Assembly (NCBI GenBank): GCA_020740775.1 | Contig: JAHEWK010000009.1 | Span: 1,178,001-1,242,000, forward strand | Length of the DNA: 64,000 nucleotides | Source: Ilyonectria destructans | Lineage: Eukaryota > Ascomycota > Sordariomycetes > Hypocreales > Nectriaceae | Reading direction: 5' to 3' | Shown: in pieces, positions 57,293 through 64,000 of the stretch | How positions within the stretch are numbered: the first letter of the stretch is position 1 | Layout: every line of letters starts with the position of its first letter | Made by a program: the position numbers and the translations under genes | The notes under the pieces: model-generated | What the model was told of the DNA's origin: nothing | The model's database searches: none | The model's input: the letters and a program-made list of their open reading frames with translations, nothing else

Positions 57293-59696
57293 TCATAAGA
57301 ATTCCTTATACGGGGTGTTGTGTCTCATTATGTAGACCTCAGCAACCAATGCTGAACAACCGACGACCATAGCAATTGCGATAATAGGGAAATTGACCCG
57401 CGCAAATTCGACAGCTTTGACGTGAATATGCTTGCGGGCGAGAATGTCGCGCCAAAGAAGTCCGGCTAGTGATGCACTAAATGCTGTGCTGAACGCTCCG
57501 TAATTAACACCAAGTGCCATACTGTATACTGTACCCCAGAATGTTCGATCGCTGATGCTAGTACCGTCCTCGTGGTGAATGTTGACCCATTCTTGGATAA
57601 CACGGGATAAAAGAATCGTGGTCCCGATATTCGTGCCCGCGAACTGTATGACTTGTTAGATCATTTTAGACAGCTTCGTGTCAGTCAATGTACATACATT
57701 GCAGAGAATGACAGAGAGAAAACCCATTCCTCCTATGCTGCCCACAGTCCCTGTTTTGGTCACCCAGTGATCCCAGCCATAGGCAAAGACCTTTACCCAG
57801 CCTTTGGTGACCAAGGCTTGGACCAGAACAAACATGGCAAATGCAAAGGGCACCAGGGCGAAGGGGAGATGTGAGATGACGACAGTGGCTGTGGGAAACG
57901 TATCCTGCAGCCAGCTATATCCCTTCTTGATAAGTGAAACCAATGTTGTAGGCCTAGCCTCTTCTATCGGTGGGGAATCTTCTGCAATTTCCTTCCGGTC
58001 TTTTGACATCACTGGACTCGGGAGGCTCTCATCAGGTCTTTGGCCCGTCGAGTTGGCGACAAGAACGCCAGATTCTGCTCGCTCTAATGAACACATCGCG
58101 TCGGCCAATGATGGGCTTCTCTCAAAATTGTTGTTCCCCTCTACTTTAGTGGAGGTTGAAGAGGTTGAAGGCGAACTCGGAACGGTAGTATGACTCTCGT
58201 CACTATCCGGTGAGGGAGGGGTTGAATCAGGAGACTGGTTGATGAATGTCGGCGAACGCGTATCGTTATCGGCATTTGTGACATTGATCTTAATTTGGCC
58301 TTGTGGTGTCGCGTTGGGGGGCTCCAGTTGAACCACCATCCTTTCCTGCATCTCATGTTCTCGGTTCTTTTCTGCTTCGACATCCTTGGACCTCTTTGCC
58401 TTCTCAGTTCTGGCTCGTTCTGCTTCTCGACGTCCCTTCCTCGCAATTTCTCGAGTTTTTTCCCTATCGTGCCAGCCAGACGCAATGTCCCAACAGAACA
58501 TGACAAACGCAGCAGGGAGGGTCACATAGAAAACTGGATGTTCGCCACTGCTCGTGCTGGCAGCGTTCAAAGCAAGCACGGTGATGAGTGTCGTGGCCAT
58601 AATGACGGCCCCGAATGCAGCACCACGCTTGTCAAGGAAAGGATTCATGATCTCCTCCAGGGGGAGAAGTTTCCTTGGATCGTCGCTTGCCGAGATTTCG
58701 TCTTCGCTGTTAATTGCCCCGCGTGCGAAGGGAATGTTTGGATTGACCGGCGCTTTCGCTTTTTCTTCTTGCGACAGTGTCTCCATCTCAATCGAGGTCG
58801 GTATGAGCGACGGGTCGGCGAAGACAAAATATAGAAGAAACGGAAATAAAACCACTGCCGTTATCACAACGGGGACAACCATGTTGGCTGTGTAGTGGAT
58901 GAACTTGATATCAAACGCTCCAGCAAGTACCAGATTCGTCGGGTTGGATGACACGAGAATAGCCGATGCGATATTGGCGACGGCGAATTGACTGTAAATC
59001 CAAGCTTTCGGATGGTCGATGTTCTTCGACACTCGAGTCATGTAGGCGAGAAAAGCCGTACCTGAGAGAATGATGGGGTCATTGCCGATAAAACTCCCCA
59101 ATGCGAAGAAAAAGGCATAGAGGTAGAAGAATAGTCTATGTCCGACTTCTCCACCCCATTGGAGCACCTTGAAGGCGAGCCATCGAATAAGACCGGATGC
59201 ATCGATCGAAATGGCAATGTAGGCAAGCGTCAGGAAGAAAGCCATGATGTCGATTGGCGAAATGTGATTTGCGCCAATTGTTCCATCATGAACTTCTTCT
59301 CGGCCAATGGCCCCAACTGCCAACAGAAAGAGGTCCGCTATGAGAGGCGCGGTAACAAAATTCATTGGAAGTCTGAGGCGCACAAAATGTTTGGTGTCGC
59401 CGGGCCCCTTCTGCTCCTGAAGTGAGCCATGTTTGGTCGCGCGTCCGGTTGGTGATATCACTCGAATGGCGCTTAAAAAGCCCAGGACGGCACGTATAAC
59501 GACCCGGGGGGCGTAAAATGGAATGTGGAATGGGAAAAGCACCACAATATCTACGGGAATAGTAGAAAGATTAGCCACGGGCTCGTGAATCGAACGTACA
59601 CAGCCACTTCCAGAACTCACTTGTGACCAGGAAGACGATGAACGTAAGGATTGATTGCCAGTCTGAAATTTGGGCCGGTTCCGTTGATTGTGCCAT
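57293..59696 (-). CDS. ArsB/NhaD-superfamily membrane transporter with large cytosolic loop
   Basis: 759 aa from exons 59696-59621, 59550-57698 and 57643-57293 (introns 70 and 54 bp). The ion-transporter core has two halves of hydrophobic helices: NIVVLFPFHIPF, IDIMAFFLTLAYIAISIDAS, GSFIGNDPIILSGTAFLAYM, ILVSSNPTNLVLAGAF, and after the loop LPFALVPFAFAMFVLVQAL and NFAGTNIGTTILLSRVIQ. The paired SSNPTN and GTNIG motifs are typical of the ArsB/NhaD and citrate-type families. Between the halves lies a charged loop of about 230 residues (EIARKGRREAERARTEKAK, then Ser/Pro/Thr-rich), probably cytosolic and a site for phosphorylation. Substrate (Na+/H+, arsenite, dicarboxylate) cannot be told. Confidence 0.85.
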
Positions 59697-60741
59697 GATT
59701 TCAAAAATTAAGCCTCATATAGGGTCAGTTGTAGTAGACACGCATTTTTAAAAGACCCCGAAATGAAGGGGGAAAGAGGTGGGAAAGTTGGCAGTCATCA
59801 CAAAGGGGAGCTCTCGCTAATCGGCGAAGCCCCGCTCGAAATGAGGTCAGGACTTGGCACTGCAGGTCGAATGAGGCTGTGGCAATGGTTGAGGCATGCA
59901 GTGAATCGCGATTCAATCCCCAGATCGACGGGAAAAAGCAAGGAAACTTGCGGTGAATGTCATCTAAAACATGTGTCGGAGCGCCAGCGGTCAATTTATG
60001 AGACTGATTCACGACATAATTCATTGAGGCTCTTTTAACTCTATCAAAGGTGACATGGCATGAATCACATTCTCCAGCCTTCGAATTTTGTTCCTTCGCA
60101 CTGGATTCCCAATCTGGCTACCAGTGAGGGATTTTCTTATCATGAACTTGTTGAAAATGACCCGCAGGATCGCCTGACGTGAGTCGGCAGTGCCGAATGC
60201 AGTGTCTCACAAGGCGTCTTTTTATTCGCCCGAATTCGGGTGCCTACAACATGGTGTTACCCCGCGTCGCCCTGGTTCTTAGAGAGTGGTAGCACTGCAG
60301 AGCCTCTTCCTAGCTTCACCCTGGTCTCATCCTTGATTACAATAGCACCCTAGCCCTGAACGGTTGCGTGTTCGTCTCTCCTTCCTTTCTGATGCTTCTT
60401 TCATAGGGCTGCTGGCAAATGGCTGCTGATGCCTGCGTAGGACCAACATGATTCGAGAGCCTCACTCTACGACGCTGGGGTTGAAACGACACTGTGTTTG
60501 TGCGATGCTAATAGTCTCCGACAGCCGGTGTGGGTGGCTCGTAATTCTAAACACGGATACTGGGCACGCGACTCTGTTCTGTTCCTCCTTGCTGTTCTTC
60601 TTTCTTCGCCCTCTCCTCCTCTTTCTTCCCCTTCAATATCGTATTTTTACTCGGCAGGTTCTAGCTTAAATTGAGATGACTCCAATTTGTGTTATTAATC
60701 GATGCCAAACTTGTTAATTGCTTGCCGAGAGATGAACGAAT
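59697..60741. promoter_or_regulatory. Divergent promoter region
   Basis: 1.05 kb between the transporter start and the next gene. Pyrimidine-rich tract (TTCTTTCTTCGCCCTCTCCTC region, about 60585-60640) just upstream of the right-hand gene. No coding feature. Confidence 0.45.
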
Positions 60742-62562
60742 ATGCCGCCGTATCTTTCCGTCGTCGCTGATGGGATATTCGAAGCCAGGGACGTCGCATC
60801 ATCCACAAACTCCACTATCGACGCACTGCAAGTCATCTGTGTATGGCCCGTCTCGGGCCAATATGGTCCTGGGTCACGAGTATTGTGAGCCGTAAAACAT
60901 TCCCACAAATGATTCACCTTCGGCTGACTTTCCCGTGAAGATACTACACCCTCGTGGCAGCATGTATTTTGGCTAAAAGGGTAGGGTGGGTAGTGAATGC
61001 GTGCTTGGCTGCTGCGCTTCTATTACCCGCTGTTGCCGCAATACATGGTATAGTGCTTACAGCGCTGCACGTTGACGGTGAGAACTCAAACTTATCCATG
61101 TGGGCAAAATGCTCATACGTGATATCCACCATAGGCGCGGTTGACATGGACATTTATGGGGCATTCCAGTTATGCTCAATTGGCATCCTGGCTGCTCCCC
61201 TGGCCACCATGATGTCTAAGACGTACTTCAACGACCCGGGCCGAAACGTCATTTTCCTCTGGACCATCTTGATTCTATCTGGTAGGAATACTCTTAATCG
61301 TCACAATTCTAGACTTGTTTCAGATCTAATCATGTACGTTGCTCCAGGTCTAATATGTCTAGCCGTCGAGTTCTATCGAATCGAGACCTTCGACTGCATC
61401 GACCCACGGTCAGGAAATGTAACATCACCCAGCTTCTCGGAATTCACATGGGGAGAAGACAACACTTGTGGCCTGCATTGCTCGACAGAAAATGGTCCTT
61501 TCTCCCCAATGCGCAGCGGGTCAGACGACAATCTCTACATTGTACCGGCGCCGGACAAGCTCACATTTGGCACTGCGACACTCCTTGCCGCAGCGTGTTG
61601 CGTACACGCCATCCTATGTCTCATCTCTATGCGGAATAAGATCCTTGACAACTGGAAAGAGCGGTTGGGTCGCAAAGTCAACAACGAATCGATGAATCAT
61701 GTCATCGACCACACCGAGCGTGCTACACCTGAAATGATGAAGTCAATTAATGGCAGAATACAAGTCTTTCTGAAAATTGTAACGATTCCTGTCTTTGGCG
61801 GTGCTGGACTTGCCATTTTGATAATCGGTGAGATGAACTTTTTCAGTCGGCAAGTTCGCTACCAAACAGAGCCAATCGCCAGCGTCGGTGAGACATATCT
61901 GCCCATTTTCACATATTGCCGCCCTACTAACGTCGTTCGTGTCGTCTCAAGGTCAATGGACTCCAATTGCCGGAACGGTCATGGCTGTGGTTGGATCATT
62001 ATACCTTCTAATGGCCGACGAAGTCGAGGCTGTGAGAGGCGAATTAGAACCGGGAGCGGGCGACGAGCAGTGCAATTGCTCCAATCGATGCCACCGACAA
62101 AGTTTATTCGCAAGGTCGCCAAGGCGGTCAAGAAGTCGTTGGGCGAGCCGTCGTAGCTCCGAAGATACCGATATTGATCGCGGCAGAAGTCCTTCAGTAG
62201 TACTTCATACTCCCCCATCGCCGTCAATAGAAATGAGTGCCAGACAATTGTCCTCGCCTTTCACTCGTGACCCTTCTGTGGCCGTCGTAAACGACGGGCA
62301 AGGGGACCTCGGCTACCGACACAGGGTGGCCAAGACATTGCTGTCAATCGGCAATTGGATTGGCACACCGACAGAGGACTTTTTCGACGGCTCAGCTTTC
62401 AAGGCTGGGCGAGCTGCAGGATACCCTCTAGTCCCTGCGGAGTCACTTCGAAGCGAAAGACTTCATGGGGGAACAGAGGAAATGAGAGAGTCTGGATCAC
62501 AGCTGCTGCAAGTACCTCGTACTGTTCTACGCCGAGATAGTTCTTCAACTAGGATGGGATAG
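60742..62562 (+). CDS. Multi-pass membrane protein, fungal conserved hypothetical
   Basis: 525 aa from five exons (60742-60884, 60941-61077, 61135-61281, 61348-61887, 61952-62562). The start was taken at 60742 because the frame at 60954 has only a GTG and an upstream stop. A GT-AG intron of 56 bp links the two frames and yields the family-like run VLYYTLVAACILAKR. Other conserved-looking segments: NACLAAALLLPAVAAIHGIV, GAVDMDIYGAFQLCSIGI and TYFNDPGRNVIFLWT. N-terminal part has an NST glycosylation sequon, so it may be extracellular. About six hydrophobic helices, then a polar C-terminal tail of about 180 residues, rich in Arg/Ser, probably cytosolic. I know of similar fungal proteins but no function. 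Confidence 0.78.
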
Positions 62563-62990
62563 GCAGATAAGGTACATTAGATTATCTAGGCTAGCTAAAC
62601 TCAGGATGGACTTTACCTTTTCTTCAACTTCTACCTCTTCTTACTATCTTTCTTCTTCTTTTCATACTTTAGGTGTCTCCCGCGCCGTGGACTGAAATGG
62701 TGTCGCCAACGATACCTACCCTATACCGAGCAAATGGCCGAAGAGGACAAAGTTGGCGCATAATGTAACCATTTGAGGTTAGCTTTCCCACGGTCTTGCG
62801 CCCGGGTTAGGATTTATCCCTCAGCCAAAGTCGCCGAACTGCACTGGTGATAACTTTACCCGTTACCCCGCGCCAAAGGGATTGCGTCACATCCCCATTG
62901 AGCAGCACACTTGCAGCTTTGACATATTGAACTGTAAAATCAGTAGCTACAGCCTCCTCCACTCCGTCACGCATCGATTAGCAACTGAAA
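62563..62990. other. Short intergenic region
   Basis: 428 bp, CT-rich between about 62610 and 62670, then the promoter of the VOC gene. No feature. Confidence 0.45.
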
Positions 62991-63514
62991 ATGTTTGCTG
63001 GACTCGCCCACGTTAATATCACTGTGCCGGAAGGCACCCTGGACCTGGCAAATGAATTCTACGCCAGCATTATGGGGTTGACACCACGTCCAGTGCCTGT
63101 TCTGCAGAAGAACACTTTAGCTTGGTATGGTTTCGAAACATGGTCACGAATTTTAGATCAATTATTTCTAACATCTGCAAGGTTCGATATCGGCGACTCC
63201 GGCCAGCAAATCCACGTTGCGTTTGGACGTAACGTTGACCTCGAATCCACAAGGCACCCATGCTTCAAGCTACAGAATAAAGAAGCTCTGGCGGCACTGC
63301 AACTGAAAATTTGGGAACACTTTGAGGCTGGAGGCAGTGCAGCGCCAATGGCAGCGGACAAACCTGGGCAACTTGATTCTGGTAAGTATCTTTGTTCACG
63401 AATCGTGGATCCCAAGGTTACTAATGGGTTCGTCAAGGTGCACAAGGCGTGGAATATCCAGATCGCTTCTTTGCTCGTGACTATGCGGGTAATAGATTGG
63501 AGTTTAGTCTATAG
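62991..63514 (+). CDS. Small VOC (glyoxalase/bleomycin-resistance/dioxygenase) protein
   Basis: 136 aa from exons 62991-63124, 63182-63381 and 63438-63514 (introns 57 and 56 bp). One VOC unit: AHVNITVPEGTLDLANEFYA at the start, DIGDSGQQIHVAFGRN in the middle, HPCFKL, and the C-terminal YPDRFFARDYAGNRLEFSL with the conserved D-x-x-GN-x-(L/I)E-F ending. His and Glu positions suit metal binding. Single-domain length implies a homodimer. Substrate unknown. Confidence 0.85.
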
Positions 63515-63875
63515 GAGGAATTCTTAATGATTTGGGATGTGGCGGTGATTAAGATGGATTGCGGTCTTACATCACAAAGTGCTCACACAATCGTATCTAG
63601 ACTCATCATTTCTAAATGCACGACCACAATAACGCTTGTATCAGAACTGCCGGGTGTTGCCCAAATCGTAGCCGAGACGCTTAAATACCGGTAGGCTCCC
63701 AGTGTCGATGATCTCAACACTGCTGACCTGTGAAGTTGGGCGAATGTCATTACTGGATGAGGAGGATTCAGTGGCCCCATTTCCATCAGCGGGCATAATT
63801 CAATCCACCACATAGCGCCACAACCTCACACGGCGTAGAACCGCCTGTACTCGCCAGCTGTTTTAAGGGCTGATA
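63515..63875. other. Intergenic between VOC gene and edge gene
   Basis: 361 bp, no recognisable feature. Confidence 0.4.
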
Positions 63876-64000
63876 TTAAACTATACGAAGTAGTCCGTGG
63901 AGTTTCTCGGCCACATACTCAGGGTTATCAGCCTGGATGAAATGTCCCGCACCAGGGACTTGAAATGGTCCTTGGCTCCTATCTGACTGGGTGAGTTGAG
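63876..64000 (-). CDS. Alpha/beta hydrolase, 3' end only (cut by window edge)
   Basis: The last 40 codons of a minus-strand gene. The reading QGPFQVPGAGHFIQADNPEY followed by VAEKLHGLLR and a TAA stop is the typical C-terminus of an alpha/beta hydrolase, the GHF His being the third member of the catalytic triad. The rest of the gene, including the nucleophile, lies beyond the window. Confidence 0.7.
   Translation of the reverse strand, partial: QLTQSDRSQGPFQVPGAGHFIQADNPEYVAEKLHGLLRIV

Overview
The window is nuclear DNA of a filamentous ascomycete (Pezizomycotina). The evidence is short introns of roughly 46 to 116 bp, fungus-restricted families (Zn2Cys6 regulator, HET, Clr5-ankyrin, UstYa, DUF3425 bZIP), UDP-galactopyranose mutase, and transposon debris. 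The species cannot be fixed from the sequence; a Sordariomycete-like fungus is only an impression.

Left part (0.5-28.6 kb): an extended nucleobase-catabolism region. It holds a bacterial-type uracil phosphoribosyltransferase divergent from a DUF1688/URC4 gene. Further on come a fused isochorismatase-like hydrolase / allophanate-hydrolase-type amidase divergent from an NCS1 nucleobase permease, a Zn2Cys6 regulator, and the GTP-cyclohydrolase-II-like URC1. A second, Fur1-type UPRT is divergent from a PRPP synthetase, and a MOSC-ferredoxin-reductase fusion closes the region. URC1, URC4 and URC6 are the known core of the reductive-independent URC uracil-degradation route of Lachancea kluyveri. 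Here import, phosphoribosylation, PRPP supply, ring processing, regulation and, by inference, release of ammonia from ureido products sit together. The fusion enzyme may take the place that urea amidolyase holds in yeast.

Embedded in this region (6.2-11.7 kb) is an unrelated block: a decayed LINE fragment, a divergent pair made of a UstYa-family oxidase and a secreted two-repeat precursor peptide with Kex2 sites (a minimal ribosomal-peptide locus reminiscent of asperipin-2a), and a broken GH32 gene.

Middle (28.6-33.4 kb): gene desert with a complete 673-bp non-autonomous hAT-like element, with 12-bp terminal inverted repeats and an exact 8-bp target duplication.

Right part (33.4-64 kb): ordinary and accessory fungal genes. 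In order: a fungal N-terminal-domain/ankyrin-like protein, aldehyde dehydrogenase, bZIP-DUF3425 protein, large Clr5-ankyrin protein, F-box protein, NmrA-like protein, UDP-galactopyranose mutase (with a GC-AG intron), HET-domain protein, MDR-type oxidoreductase, ArsB/NhaD-like transporter, a multi-pass membrane protein, a small VOC protein, and the 3' end of an alpha/beta hydrolase at the right edge. All exon junctions were placed by hand from splice consensus and reading frame. They are predictions.
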